DNA of 64,000 nucleotides, from NCBI RefSeq assembly GCF_000372965.1, contig NZ_KB890024.1:4862304-4926303 (forward strand), written 5' to 3'. Source of the stretch: Hoeflea sp. 108 (GTDB lineage Bacteria; Pseudomonadota; Alphaproteobacteria; Rhizobiales; Rhizobiaceae). The notes beneath the pieces were generated by a model, which saw only the letters and a program-made list of their open reading frames with translations, had not been told where the DNA came from and ran no database searches. Numbering within the stretch: the first letter of the stretch is position 1; each line of letters begins with the position of its first letter. This document shows positions 17,730 through 26,376 of the stretch, one piece after another. The position numbers were made by a program, and so were the translations under genes.

Positions 17730-19508
17730 TCAGGCAACGCCGGCGATCGCCTTGGCGAAATCGCTTGCCGAGAAAGGTTCGAGATCGTCGACCTGTTCGC
17801 CGACGCCGATGAAATAGACCGGCAGCTTATGTTTGGCGGCGATTGCGACCAAAATACCGCCGCGCGCCGTGCCGTCGAGCTTGGTCATCACCAGGCCGTT
17901 CACACCTGCGACATTGCGGAAGATCTCGACCTGGTTGAGCGCGTTCTGGCCGGTGGTGGCGTCGACCGTCTGCAGCACCGTATGTGGCGCATCGGGATCG
18001 AGCTTGCCCAGCACGCGAACGATCTTCTCGAGCTCGGCCATCAGCTCAGCCTTGTTCTGCAGGCGCCCGGCCGTGTCGATGATCAGCACGTCCGATCCGG
18101 CCTCCTTGGCCTTTTCGAAGGCGTCATAGGCAAGGCCGGCGGCGTCCGCGCCGAGCTTGGTGGCGATGACGGGCGACTTGGTGCGCTCGCCCCAGATCTT
18201 CAGCTGTTCGATGGCAGCGGCACGGAAGGTGTCGCCGGCGGCGAGCATGACCGACAGCCCGCCGTCGGTGAGTTTGGCGGCGAGCTTGCCGATGGTGGTG
18301 GTCTTGCCGGTGCCGTTGACGCCGACGACCAGGATGACATGCGGCTTGTGCGACAGGTCGAGCTCCAGCGGCAGCGCCACCGGCTTCAGCACCTTCTCGA
18401 CCTCGACTGCCATGATCGAGCGGACCTCGTGGTCCGAAACATCCTTGCCATAGCGGCTCGACGCCAGCGCATCGGTGACGCGAAGGGCCGTCTCGACGCC
18501 GAGATCGGCGCGGATCAGCACGTCCTCCAGGTCCTGCAGCGTGTCTTCATCGAGCTTTCGCTTGGTGAAGATGCCGGCGATGTTGCCCGACAATTCCTTG
18601 GACGAGCGCGACAGCCCCTGGCGCAGGCGCTGGAACCAGCTTTGGCGCGGCGCAGGCGCGGCGACCGCTTCGGCGATTTCGGCCTTCTGCTCGACTTTCT
18701 TCTGGACGGTGACCTTGCCGGCGGCAGGCTTTAGCTCCGACACAGGCGCTGCCAGCTCCGGCTCCGCAGGCGCAGGCTTTGCAACAGTTTCGCGCAACGC
18801 GGCAATCGGCTGCTCATCCTCGACCGCTGTCCGAGCAGGCTCAGGCGCTACAACGACCGGCTCGGGCGCCTCGACAGGGCGTGCCGCAACAGTTTCCGCG
18901 GGTTTCGACACTTCGTCGGCGACCGGAGTGGCGGTCGGCTCCCCCTTGCGTGGGAGATGGCCCGAAGGACCAGAGGGGGACGCCTCGGCGGTGCTCGGCG
19001 CGGCCGCTTCAACGACCGGCCCCGGCTCGGGAGCACGCATCGTTGGCTCGGGCGCCTGGGGCTCTGGTTGCGCCGGAACTTCCTCGGGCAGGTCAGGTTC
19101 GGACGGCTCAACCGGCGGAACCGGAACTTCGACCGGCGCGGGCTCCGGCTCGACCGGTATCGGCGCAGGCACGGGCTGTTCGGACGGCTTCTCGGGCTCG
19201 ATGGCGGGCACGTCCGGCTCAGGCTGCGGCTCGTCAGGCAGAACGGGCTGCGGCGCAGGCTCGACCGGCGTCGGCAGCTCCGCCGGTTCAGGCGCGACGA
19301 CTGGAACCAGCTCCGGCTTCGGTTCCTCGACCGGAGCGGCCTGCGTCTCGGCCATTGGCGTTTCCGCAGCGGCAAGCGCGTCCTCCGCCGGCTTCAGCGC
19401 ATCGAGCGCCTCAAAATTCAGCGGCGGCAGGATCTCGTCCTCGGCCGGCTGCTGCACAGCGTCCTTCTTGCCGAAGGAGAAAACTTTCTTGATGAACCCG
19501 AATGCCAT
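17730..19508 (-). CDS. ftsY: Signal recognition particle receptor FtsY
   Basis: A 592-residue SRP receptor GTPase that docks ribosome-SRP complexes at the membrane. Residues about 285-592 form the NG domain, with G1 GVNGTGKTTT, G3 DTAGRLQNK and G4 TKLDGTARGG. The first 280 residues are a Pro/Glu/Ala-rich acidic extension, longer than in many relatives. Residues about 177-192 (SPSGPSGHLPRKGEPT) are encoded by a copy of a palindromic repeat found elsewhere in the window. It lies 13 bases after mtaB. There is no strong ribosome site at the ATG. Confidence 0.95.
   Translation of the reverse strand: MAFGFIKKVFSFGKKDAVQQPAEDEILPPLNFEALDALKPAEDALAAAETPMAETQAAPVEEPKPELVPVVAPEPAELPTPVEPAPQPVLPDEPQPEPDVPAIEPEKPSEQPVPAPIPVEPEPAPVEVPVPPVEPSEPDLPEEVPAQPEPQAPEPTMRAPEPGPVVEAAAPSTAEASPSGPSGHLPRKGEPTATPVADEVSKPAETVAARPVEAPEPVVVAPEPARTAVEDEQPIAALRETVAKPAPAEPELAAPVSELKPAAGKVTVQKKVEQKAEIAEAVAAPAPRQSWFQRLRQGLSRSSKELSGNIAGIFTKRKLDEDTLQDLEDVLIRADLGVETALRVTDALASSRYGKDVSDHEVRSIMAVEVEKVLKPVALPLELDLSHKPHVILVVGVNGTGKTTTIGKLAAKLTDGGLSVMLAAGDTFRAAAIEQLKIWGERTKSPVIATKLGADAAGLAYDAFEKAKEAGSDVLIIDTAGRLQNKAELMAELEKIVRVLGKLDPDAPHTVLQTVDATTGQNALNQVEIFRNVAGVNGLVMTKLDGTARGGILVAIAAKHKLPVYFIGVGEQVDDLEPFSASDFAKAIAGVA
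18934..18985. repeat. Palindromic repeat element inside ftsY
   Basis: GGCTCCCCCTTGCGTGGGAG with AGATGGCCCG and CCAGAGGGGGACGCC closely follows the right arm of the intergenic element at 44736-44795 (CTCCCCCCTTGTGGGGGAG, GATGGCCGG, CCAGAGGGGGGCGC). It is read in frame and falls in the disordered linker of FtsY, where it costs nothing structurally. Confidence 0.6.
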
Positions 19509-19521
19509 GCGGTCGCTTTCG

Positions 19522-20805
19522 TCAGGCCGCGCGCGCGGCGGCCGGTGCCGCGGTCAGCCGCTCGCCGTCATGCCCGGCGATGTCGACTTCCAGAATTTCG
19601 CCTGCCGTGCCCCGGTCGAGCCCAACGAGGGTGAAGCCTTCCGTGCGCCCGAGCCCTTCGCGCTCGACCAGCACCTTCTGGCGCGAACCCTTGAGGCTTT
19701 CGAGATGACGCGTATATGCAACGTCGCCGGCGGCGCGCAGGCGTGCGGCGCGCTGCTTGACGATGTCGCGGCGGACCTGCGGCATGCGCGCGGCGGGCGT
19801 GCCCTCGCGCGGACTGAACGGGAAGACGTGGAGATGGGTCAGCCCGCACTCCTCGACGATACGGATCGAATTCTCGAACATCTCGTCGGTTTCGGTCGGG
19901 AAGCCGGCGATGATGTCGGCGCCAAAGACGATGTCGGGGCGCAGTCTGCGAACATCGGCGCAGAACTGGATCGACTGATCGCGCAGATGGCGGCGCTTCA
20001 TGCGCTTGAGGATCATGTCGTCGCCCGACTGCAGCGACAGGTGCAGATGCGGCATCAGGCGCATCTCAGTTGCGACGGCCTCAAGCAGGTCCTCGTCGGC
20101 CTCGATCGAATCGATGGACGAGAGGCGCAGGCGCTGCACATCGGGCACCTGGCGCAGGATCGTCTTGACCAGCTTGCCGAGACGCGGAGCGCCCGGCAGG
20201 TCGGCGCCGTAGCTGGTCATGTCGACGCCCGACAGCACAACCTCGGCATAACCATTGCCGGCAAGGCGCTTGATCTGCTCGACCACCGCCCCCATCGGCA
20301 CCGAACGCGAATTGCCGCGCCCATAGGGGATGATGCAGAAGGTGCAGCGGTGGTCGCAGCCGTTCTGGACCTGCACGAAGGCACGCGCCCGGCCCTCGAT
20401 GGCATCGACCATGTGGCCCGCCGTCTCGCGCACGGAGAAAATGTCGTTGACCCGCGCCTTCTCGAAGTCGTTGACGCCGAAATCAGGCAGCGCCCGGTAG
20501 TTGTGCGCCTTGAGCTTCTCTTCGTTGCCGAGCACGAGATCCACCTCGGCCATGTCGGCAAAGGCCGCCGGATCGGTCTGCGCCGCGCAGCCGGTGACAA
20601 TGATGCGTGCGTCCGGATTTTCGCGCCGCGCCTTGCGGATCGACTGCTTGGCCTGGCGCACAGCCTCGCTCGTCACCGCGCAGGTGTTGAAGATCACAGC
20701 GCCGCCCTTGAGCTCTTCAAGCCCCGCGGCCTTGGCCTCGCGCTTCATCACCTCTGACTCATAGGTGTTGAGGCGGCAGCCGAAGGTAACGACGTCGACC
20801 GCCAT
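19522..20805 (-). CDS. mtaB: tRNA t6A37 methylthiotransferase MtaB
   Basis: A 427-residue radical SAM enzyme that converts t6A37 to ms2t6A37 in tRNA. The N-terminal methylthiotransferase domain begins VDVVTFGCRLNTYESE with its Fe-S cysteines, the radical SAM motif CDHRCTFC follows, and the GRGNSRS segment is typical. A TRAM-like end is present. The ATG at 20805 overlaps the dapF stop (ATGA); longer forms would run into dapF. The MiaB family is the alternative, but the GCRLN form favours MtaB. Confidence 0.92.
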   Translation of the reverse strand: MAVDVVTFGCRLNTYESEVMKREAKAAGLEELKGGAVIFNTCAVTSEAVRQAKQSIRKARRENPDARIIVTGCAAQTDPAAFADMAEVDLVLGNEEKLKAHNYRALPDFGVNDFEKARVNDIFSVRETAGHMVDAIEGRARAFVQVQNGCDHRCTFCIIPYGRGNSRSVPMGAVVEQIKRLAGNGYAEVVLSGVDMTSYGADLPGAPRLGKLVKTILRQVPDVQRLRLSSIDSIEADEDLLEAVATEMRLMPHLHLSLQSGDDMILKRMKRRHLRDQSIQFCADVRRLRPDIVFGADIIAGFPTETDEMFENSIRIVEECGLTHLHVFPFSPREGTPAARMPQVRRDIVKQRAARLRAAGDVAYTRHLESLKGSRQKVLVEREGLGRTEGFTLVGLDRGTAGEILEVDIAGHDGERLTAAPAAARAA

Positions 20806-21689
20806 CAGGCGACGTCCTGCTGGTCGCGGCGCCAGGCGCCGGTGGCCGGGTCGAAGCTGCCGGAGAACTCCCACTCGGCCGGGCCGGTCATGACCACATG
20901 GTCGTCGGCGCGCCAGTCGATCCTGAGCGTACCGCCGCTCGGCACGGTCACCGTCACAGTGCGGCCGGTGCGTCCGGTGCGCGCGGCCGACACAGCAGCA
21001 GCGCAGGTGGCCGAGCCGCAGGCCAGCGTCAGGCCGGCGCCACGTTCCCATGTGCGCAGGTTCAGCGTCTCGCGCGAGGTCACCTGGGCGATCGAGATGT
21101 TGGCGCGCTCAGGGAAAATCGGGTGATTTTCGAGCAGGGGGCCGAACCGGTCGAGGTCATAGGACCAGACGTCCTTGTCGACCCAGAAGATGGCGTGCGG
21201 ATTGCCCATCGAAGCGACCGAGGGCGAATGCAGCACGGGCTCGTCGATCGGCCCGATCTGCAGCTCGATGGCGCGCGTGTCGCGGAATTCCTCGGCCAGC
21301 GGAATGTCCTGCCAGCCGAAGCGCGGAATGCCCATGTCGACCGAGATCGAACCGTCCTCATGCTCCTCGGCGTTGAGAATGCCGGCGACCGTCTCGAAGG
21401 TGAACACCTTCTGCCCGGTCTCGGCAGCCAGCGCCTGCACGACGCAGCGCGTGCCGTTGCCGCAGGCCTGGGCGTGGGTGCCGTCGGAATTGATGATCTC
21501 GATGTAGTTTACGGTACCCGGCGTGCGCGGATCGTGGATCGCCATGATCTGGTCGAACTTGGTCGCCGGATCGGCCGCCAGCGCAATCGCCGCAGCAGGC
21601 GTAACACGGTCCGCACGACCACGCATGTCGGCGACGATGATGTCGTTGCCGAGCCCGTTCATCTTGGCGAAAGGGGCCTCATTGGCCAT
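20805..21689 (-). CDS. dapF: Diaminopimelate epimerase
   Basis: A 294-residue cofactor-free epimerase that converts LL- to meso-diaminopimelate for lysine and peptidoglycan. The catalytic cysteine pair is present: ACGNGTRC near residue 87 and LACGSATCAAA near residue 232. KMNGLGNDIIVAD at the N-terminus sets the start at 21689 (MANEAPFAK); the frame is open to 21839 but the extra residues are not family-like. It heads the dapF-mtaB-ftsY-septation protein A run. Confidence 0.95.
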   Translation of the reverse strand: MANEAPFAKMNGLGNDIIVADMRGRADRVTPAAAIALAADPATKFDQIMAIHDPRTPGTVNYIEIINSDGTHAQACGNGTRCVVQALAAETGQKVFTFETVAGILNAEEHEDGSISVDMGIPRFGWQDIPLAEEFRDTRAIELQIGPIDEPVLHSPSVASMGNPHAIFWVDKDVWSYDLDRFGPLLENHPIFPERANISIAQVTSRETLNLRTWERGAGLTLACGSATCAAAVSAARTGRTGRTVTVTVPSGGTLRIDWRADDHVVMTGPAEWEFSGSFDPATGAWRRDQQDVA

Positions 21690-21910
21690 GGCGCAGAATT
21701 CTCTTGGCTGTTCGGCGCCTATATGGCGGAAACATCGTCGAATTACCAGTCTTGCCGGCCGAACACATCGCTGCGACAATTTTGCAACAAGTTCCGACGC
21801 AAACCCTATTTTAACCATATCCGGTTGAAATTCTGCCAACTTCGCCGCTTTAGAGGCGAGCTATCGATTGCGCGGGGGCGCCCCCAGAACTGCCCCACGG
21901 AGGGACTGCA
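21690..21910. other. Divergent intergenic region dapF / omp19-like gene
   Basis: A gap of 221 bases between divergent genes. The stretch 21750-21840 is A+T-richer (for example TTTTGCAACAAG and CCCTATTTTAACC) and must hold the promoters for both. No gene was seen in it. Confidence 0.5.
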
Positions 21911-22447
21911 ATGGCTTTTTCGAAAACCGGCCTGCTGGCCGCATCGCTGGTGGCGTTGATGACGGCCGCCGGCTGCACCAGTACGCGCCTTTCGTCGATG
22001 GATTCCCAGCCGGCCCCGCTGCCGGCTGCACCGGCAGGCACCGTGACCAGCGGCCAGTTGCCGCCGCCGGTTGCCCCCGGCGCCTCGCAGTTCCCGGCAG
22101 CTCCCCAGCAGCAGACGCAGGTCGCAGCCCTTCCGGCTGACGGCGGTGCCGCTGCCGCCAACGCGCCCGACCTCACCGCATCCAGCGTCGCTGGCGTGTG
22201 GAGCGCTTCGGTTTCGGGCCAGAGCTGCAAGGTGGCGACACCGCAGACCAAGTTCGGCCAGGGCTTCCGCGCTGGCCCGTTGCGCTGCCCGGCCCCCATC
22301 GACGGTGTGAAGTCGTGGAACGTCGCCGGCAAGCAGCTGACGCTCTACGATGAAGGCGGCTCGCCGCTGGCCAAGCTCTATTCGTCGGGCGCCGGTCGCT
22401 TCGACGGGCAGACCTCGAACGGCCTGCCGATTTCGCTGAACCGCTGA
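21911..22447 (+). CDS. Omp19-like lipoprotein with Inh-type beta-barrel domain
   Basis: A 178-residue lipoprotein. The signal peptide ends in a lipobox (LMTAAGC, Cys about residue 21), followed by a Pro/Ala/Gln-rich linker to about residue 90. The folded domain starts at AGVWSASVSGQSCKVATPQTKFGQGFRAGPLRCP, matching the AprI/Inh protease-inhibitor fold of Brucella Omp19. In Brucella this protein inhibits host proteases and is a major surface antigen; here an envelope role is inferred. GGAGGG lies just before the ATG. Confidence 0.85.
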   Translation: MAFSKTGLLAASLVALMTAAGCTSTRLSSMDSQPAPLPAAPAGTVTSGQLPPPVAPGASQFPAAPQQQTQVAALPADGGAAAANAPDLTASSVAGVWSASVSGQSCKVATPQTKFGQGFRAGPLRCPAPIDGVKSWNVAGKQLTLYDEGGSPLAKLYSSGAGRFDGQTSNGLPISLNR

Positions 22448-22476
22448 CGCGGCCTTCGTAGCAGTCAGAGTGAACC

Positions 22477-23673
22477 ATGCACCTGCGTGACGGCCTGCAG
22501 ACCCATGTGACCGTCAGGCAGCGCTACGATCACCTCGTCGAACTGGGCAGTGTCCGCCGCGACCCTGCCCAACTCGCGATTGTCGCCGCCCTCGACCGGC
22601 TGATCGACGAAATTTCCGACAAAAGGCTGGCGCGCAAGTCGAGCGCGCTCGGCTGGCTCTTTGCCAAGCGCAAGCCCCAGCATGTCCCGGTGAAGGGGCT
22701 CTATGTCTATGGCGGCGTCGGCCGCGGCAAGACCATGCTGATGGACATGTTTTTCGAGCTCGTGCCGGTCAAGCACAAACGCCGCGTCCATTTCAACGAC
22801 TTCATGGCCGACGTGCACGACCGCATCCAGAAACAGCGGGCGGCGCGGAAGAACGGCACCTCTCGCGACGACGACCCGATCCCCCCTGTCGCGGCCGAAC
22901 TCGCCGAAGACGCCTGGGTTCTGTGCTTCGACGAATTCTCGGTCACAGACATTGCCGATGCGATGATCCTGTCGCGCCTGTTTGCGGCGCTGTTTGCCCG
23001 CGGCGTGGTCCTGGTCGCGACCTCCAACGTCGCCCCTGTCGATCTCTACCGCGATGGCCTCAACCGCCAGCTCTTCCTGCCCTTCATCGGCCTGATCGAG
23101 CAGAACGCCAATGTGCTGAACCTAGACGCCGACACCGACTACCGGCTCGAAAAACTCGACCGCGTGCCTGTTTATCTCAGCCCCCTCGGCGAGACGGCCG
23201 ACCGCGACATGGACAAGGCCTGGACCAAGGTCACCCATGGCGCGCCCGCCGAGCCTGCAACAGTCACCGTCAAGGGCCGCAAGGTAGCGGTCCCCGCAGC
23301 TGTCGACGGCTGCGCCCGCTTTGCCTTCTCCGATCTGTGCGAAAAGCCGCTGGCGGCGCGCGACTACCTGGCGATAACAGCGCACTACAAGACGATCTTC
23401 GTCGACCACGTGCCGGTGATGGCAGAAGCCAACCGCAACGAGGCCAAACGCTTCATCCTTCTGGTCGACACGCTCTACGACCAGCACATCAGGCTGGTGG
23501 TCAGCGCCGCTGCGACACCCGACAAGCTCTATGTCGGCAAGCGTGGCCATGAGGCCTTCGAGTTCGACCGCACCTCGTCGCGGCTGATCGAAATGCAGGG
23601 CGCCGAGTGGCTCGACGCATGGGCCGAGCGTCACGCGGTCGCGCCGCAGGCAGCGGCTGCGTCAAGCGCCTGA
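22477..23673 (+). CDS. zapE: Cell division protein ZapE (AFG1-like ATPase)
   Basis: A 398-residue AFG1/LACE1-family ATPase. Walker A is YGGVGRGKTMLMD (about residues 78-90) and Walker B is WVLCFDEFSVTDIADAMIL. The arginine-bearing SNVAPVDLYRDGLNR and the C-terminal YVGKRGHEAFEFDRTSSRLIEM segments complete the fold. ZapE acts at the late division ring; mitochondrial relatives help protein turnover. In related genomes it lies near mdh and suc genes; here it stands between the omp19-like gene and a repeat. Confidence 0.9.
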   Translation: MHLRDGLQTHVTVRQRYDHLVELGSVRRDPAQLAIVAALDRLIDEISDKRLARKSSALGWLFAKRKPQHVPVKGLYVYGGVGRGKTMLMDMFFELVPVKHKRRVHFNDFMADVHDRIQKQRAARKNGTSRDDDPIPPVAAELAEDAWVLCFDEFSVTDIADAMILSRLFAALFARGVVLVATSNVAPVDLYRDGLNRQLFLPFIGLIEQNANVLNLDADTDYRLEKLDRVPVYLSPLGETADRDMDKAWTKVTHGAPAEPATVTVKGRKVAVPAAVDGCARFAFSDLCEKPLAARDYLAITAHYKTIFVDHVPVMAEANRNEAKRFILLVDTLYDQHIRLVVSAAATPDKLYVGKRGHEAFEFDRTSSRLIEMQGAEWLDAWAERHAVAPQAAAASSA

Positions 23674-23682
23674 GTCGGCCTG

Positions 23683-23786
23683 GAGTAATTCCAGGAAAAG
23701 TGCGTAGCGGTTTTCCGCCCGGAATTGCGTCAAAACAAAAAAGATAGAGTGTTTTCGCGATTCGAAGAAAAGCGGAAACGCTCTAG
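23683..23786. repeat. AATTCC...GGAATT extragenic repeat, copy A (longest)
   Basis: AATTCCAGGAAAAG with TTTTCC...GGAATT forms a long imperfect hairpin at 23687-23727. It is followed by AAAACAAAAAAGATAGAG and a second arm whose ends AGAGTGTTTTCGC and GCGGAAACGCTCT are near-inverted. Related copies occur at 35943, 40296 and 47436, always between genes. Confidence 0.7.
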
Positions 23787-24481
23787 GCCCGCATCACCTG
23801 CATCGCCGGCGCTTGGCTCATACGTGGCTTCGCGTAGCGCGTGGTCGCGGCCATCAGCACGCCGAGCATCAGCCCGTTCAGCACATGCCACATGAAGTGT
23901 GTGCCAACAGGCAACACGTCGCACACCAGCGGGTCCATGACCCGGAAGGTGACCGCCCCCAGGAAGATGATGGCTGCAACGATGTTGTACCAGCCGGCCG
24001 GGCTGCCGCGGGCGATCACCACGCCACCGAAGAACACCAGTGCCAGGAATGGAGGCAAATAGCCTGTCGTGCCGTTGGAGGCCTGACGCAGCCAGTCGGG
24101 CACCATGGCGGTCGCCGTGCCGACGACCAGATAGAAGGCGAAAAAAATGGCGAGCGCCGCCGGCCATTTCATGCCGGCGAAGCGGCGCAGGTTGAACAGG
24201 GTGTAAGCGAGCGTAAAACCGGCAATGGGCAGGATGTCGGCCCATTTGGTACCTTCGGTGGCGAAGGTGTGGAACAGCGTCGAGCCGACGCCGACGGCCA
24301 CCACCCACCAGCCGAGCACCTCTGCAAACAGGCCGGCCTTGAGCCGGCGCGCCTCACGGACGCCCCAGAACCCGGCGGCGAAGAAGGCAAGGTTGCTCAG
24401 CGCGTTCAATGGCTCGGCCCACAGGCCCGGCCCCAGGCGCTCGCAATAGAGGTCGATATGTTGGCCGAGCTGTTCCAGCAT
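23783..24481 (-). CDS. Ceramidase-family membrane protein
   Basis: A 232-residue protein with seven hydrophobic segments. It shows the alkaline ceramidase/CREST pattern: DLYCERLGPGLWAEPLNALSN at the N-terminus, GSTLFHTFAT in the middle and GTHFMWHVLNGLMLG near the end. The Asp, Ser and three His positions expected for the zinc hydrolase site are visible. Eukaryotic members hydrolyse ceramides; the bacterial substrate is unknown. The start at 24481 has GGGGGA upstream; 24502 is the longer option. The stop lies within the end of the repeat copy. Confidence 0.8.
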   Translation of the reverse strand: MLEQLGQHIDLYCERLGPGLWAEPLNALSNLAFFAAGFWGVREARRLKAGLFAEVLGWWVVAVGVGSTLFHTFATEGTKWADILPIAGFTLAYTLFNLRRFAGMKWPAALAIFFAFYLVVGTATAMVPDWLRQASNGTTGYLPPFLALVFFGGVVIARGSPAGWYNIVAAIIFLGAVTFRVMDPLVCDVLPVGTHFMWHVLNGLMLGVLMAATTRYAKPRMSQAPAMQVMRA

Positions 24482-24682
24482 CGCAAGTTCCCCCCACCCC
24501 AACTTTACGCCCGCGTCGAGCGTTTCGATAACAAATTTCGTTCCGCAGACATGACGTTACGGAATATTCGAAAAGCAAAAAGTTTCACCTCAACGTGACT
24601 TCCCGTTGAATGGCGCATCTGCCACATATTCCGCCAACGACAAGAAAAAGCCGGTGCCGCCGGCCGAGGATTTGGATTGGTC

Positions 24683-25453
24683 ATGGAGTCTCGCAGATAT
24701 TTTCGGCTGGCAGCGCTGGCGCTGGCCGTGGCCGGATTTGCCGGCATGGCCAAGGCCGACCCCAACGATCGCCCCCGCGGCGTGATCGAACTCTTCACCA
24801 GCCAGGGGTGCAATTCCTGCCCGCCGGCCGACGAATTGTTCGCCGAATTCGCCGCCAAGAATGACATGGTGGCGCTCGCCTATCACGTAACCTATTGGGA
24901 CTATCTCGGCTGGCAGGACCAGTTGGGCAGCAAGGACAACACCGACCGGCAATATGGCTACATGCGCGCCTTCGGGTCGCGCTCGGTCTACACGCCGCAA
25001 GCCGTCATCAACGGCCGCACCCATGTCAGCGGCGCCAAGCGCGAGGACGTGACCGCGGCCCTCGACAATCTGAACCAGACCGGCCAGGGCATGAGCGTCG
25101 ACCTCAAGGTCACGCAGAACAGCGACACCTTCACCATCGATGTCGGCGAGGCTGCCGGAGCGGGCGGGCCCGCACATGTGATCGTGGTGCATTTCCAACC
25201 GCCGATGGCCGTCGACCTGCAGCGCGGCGAGAACAAGGGCCGCCGCGTCACCTACTGGAACGCCGTGACCGACTTCCACACCGCCGGCATGTGGCACGGC
25301 AAAGCCCAGCGCTTCGAGCTGCCCAAGAGCGAGGTGGAAAAGAAGGGCGGCTGTGCCGTACTGCTTCAGGCCGTCGGCAAGGACGGGCTGCCAGGGCCCA
25401 TTCTCGGCGCGGCGATCGTGCGCCGTCCCACCGTCTTACAGCAGCGGATGTAA
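24683..25453 (+). CDS. DUF1223 thioredoxin-fold secreted protein
   Basis: A 256-residue exported protein of the DUF1223 family. A signal peptide (FRLAALALAVAGFAGMAKAD) is followed by VIELFTSQGCNSCPPADELFAEFA, with a CxxC pair in a thioredoxin-like fold. AYHVTYWDYLGWQD and SVYTPQAVINGR are further family segments. A redox role in the periplasm is inferred. The ATG at 24683 is listed; a TTG at 24677 lies closer (six bases) to GAGGA and may be the true start. Confidence 0.85.
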   Translation: MESRRYFRLAALALAVAGFAGMAKADPNDRPRGVIELFTSQGCNSCPPADELFAEFAAKNDMVALAYHVTYWDYLGWQDQLGSKDNTDRQYGYMRAFGSRSVYTPQAVINGRTHVSGAKREDVTAALDNLNQTGQGMSVDLKVTQNSDTFTIDVGEAAGAGGPAHVIVVHFQPPMAVDLQRGENKGRRVTYWNAVTDFHTAGMWHGKAQRFELPKSEVEKKGGCAVLLQAVGKDGLPGPILGAAIVRRPTVLQQRM

Positions 25454-25832
25454 AAAGGCCGACACCAGCTGGACTGGCATCGGCCGTGAATCTTGGGATC
25501 GTCGCACCTGGTCTATCCAAAAGGAGAACCGAGGTTGGTTCGATCCGACTCGGGCCCGTGGGCGGGGGGCTTGGGGTTTACGAGCCAGTGCCGGACCGAA
25601 CCGTCTCAGGCAACGGGTGTAAATTCGTCGGACATTGGGGCGTCAGCGCGGATAAAAAACGGCAGGAATGTGGCACATCATCACCAATTCCAACAGTTTG
25701 TCTCGCAATCGTTACCGTCGCGGTAACCTTGTCGAAAGGCCTTTCCGGCCCGCGATTCTTAGCCGGGGGTTGCAATTTTGGCCCGAAAGCGCGACCTTCT
25801 CCTTAGGTCAGAATCTGCAAAAGGAACGATTG
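25454..25832. other. Intergenic region without a gene, two hairpins
   Basis: A 379-base gap. It holds a hairpin just after the DUF1223 stop (GGCCGACACCAG with CTGGCATCGGCC, about 25457-25486) that could end that transcript. A perfect inverted repeat lies at 25711-25727. No coding sequence with a credible start, and no RNA gene, was seen. Confidence 0.5.
25711..25727. promoter_or_regulatory. Perfect inverted repeat upstream of the DUF2794 gene
   Basis: GTTACCG-TCG-CGGTAAC, a perfect 7-bp inverted repeat 106 bases before the start at 25833. There is no T run after it, so an operator is more likely than a terminator. The regulator is unknown. Confidence 0.4.
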
Positions 25833-26219
25833 ATGACCGATCGCGGTGCCGGAGCGGAGGATGCAGAGACATCCGGAGTATTGATCCCGCTTCATGAGGC
25901 CCGCCGGGAGCGGCTCGACCTTCCGGTGGCTTTCGAAAGACGGGAACTGGATCAGATTCTCAGGCTTTACGGCCGCATGGTCGCCGCCAACGAGTGGCGT
26001 GACTACGCAATCGACCACATGAGCGACCGCGCCGTCTTCTCCGTTTTTCGCCGAACCAGCGAAACGCCACTCTACCAGATCGTCAAGGATCCCAAGCTGG
26101 CGCGCAAGCAGGGTGCTTTCAGCGTGATTGCCGCCGGTGGCCTGATCCTCAAGCGCGGTCACGAGCTGGCTCGTGTTCTCGGCGTATTCGACAAGCGTCT
26201 CAAGCTGGTCGAAGCCTGA
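25833..26219 (+). CDS. DUF2794 family protein
   Basis: A 128-residue soluble protein. The family block FERRELDQILRLYGRMVAANEWRDYAIDHMSDRAVFSVFRR is nearly the whole DUF2794 signature, followed by DPKLARKQGAFSVIAAGGLILKRG. The family is restricted mainly to alphaproteobacteria and has no known function. AAAGGAA lies before the ATG at 25833; the frame is open further upstream but unlike the family. Confidence 0.8.
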   Translation: MTDRGAGAEDAETSGVLIPLHEARRERLDLPVAFERRELDQILRLYGRMVAANEWRDYAIDHMSDRAVFSVFRRTSETPLYQIVKDPKLARKQGAFSVIAAGGLILKRGHELARVLGVFDKRLKLVEA

Positions 26220-26376
26220 ACAAACCTGCCTTTTGGGGCGCATCGGGCCATGGCGGCCCGATCCCTGCGGCCAGACCAGCAATTTCCATCGCCCTGTCAG
26301 GCGCCGATGCTATCAATGGCGCTCGACATCTTCGCAGTGCGGGCCATGGGCTCTGCTGCTGGCGACTGGAGCACGC

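Noticed and set aside
18475..20757. A 760-codon open frame on the plus strand
   Set aside because: It lies opposite ftsY and mtaB, whose motifs are clear. Its Ser/Gly/Ala-rich translation is what the reverse of a Pro/Glu/Ala-rich high-GC gene gives, and no ribosome site or domain is seen.
25525..25560. A tRNA-like T-arm, GGTTCGATCC
   Set aside because: The flanking bases do not form a 5-bp T stem and no acceptor, D or anticodon arms can be placed around it.
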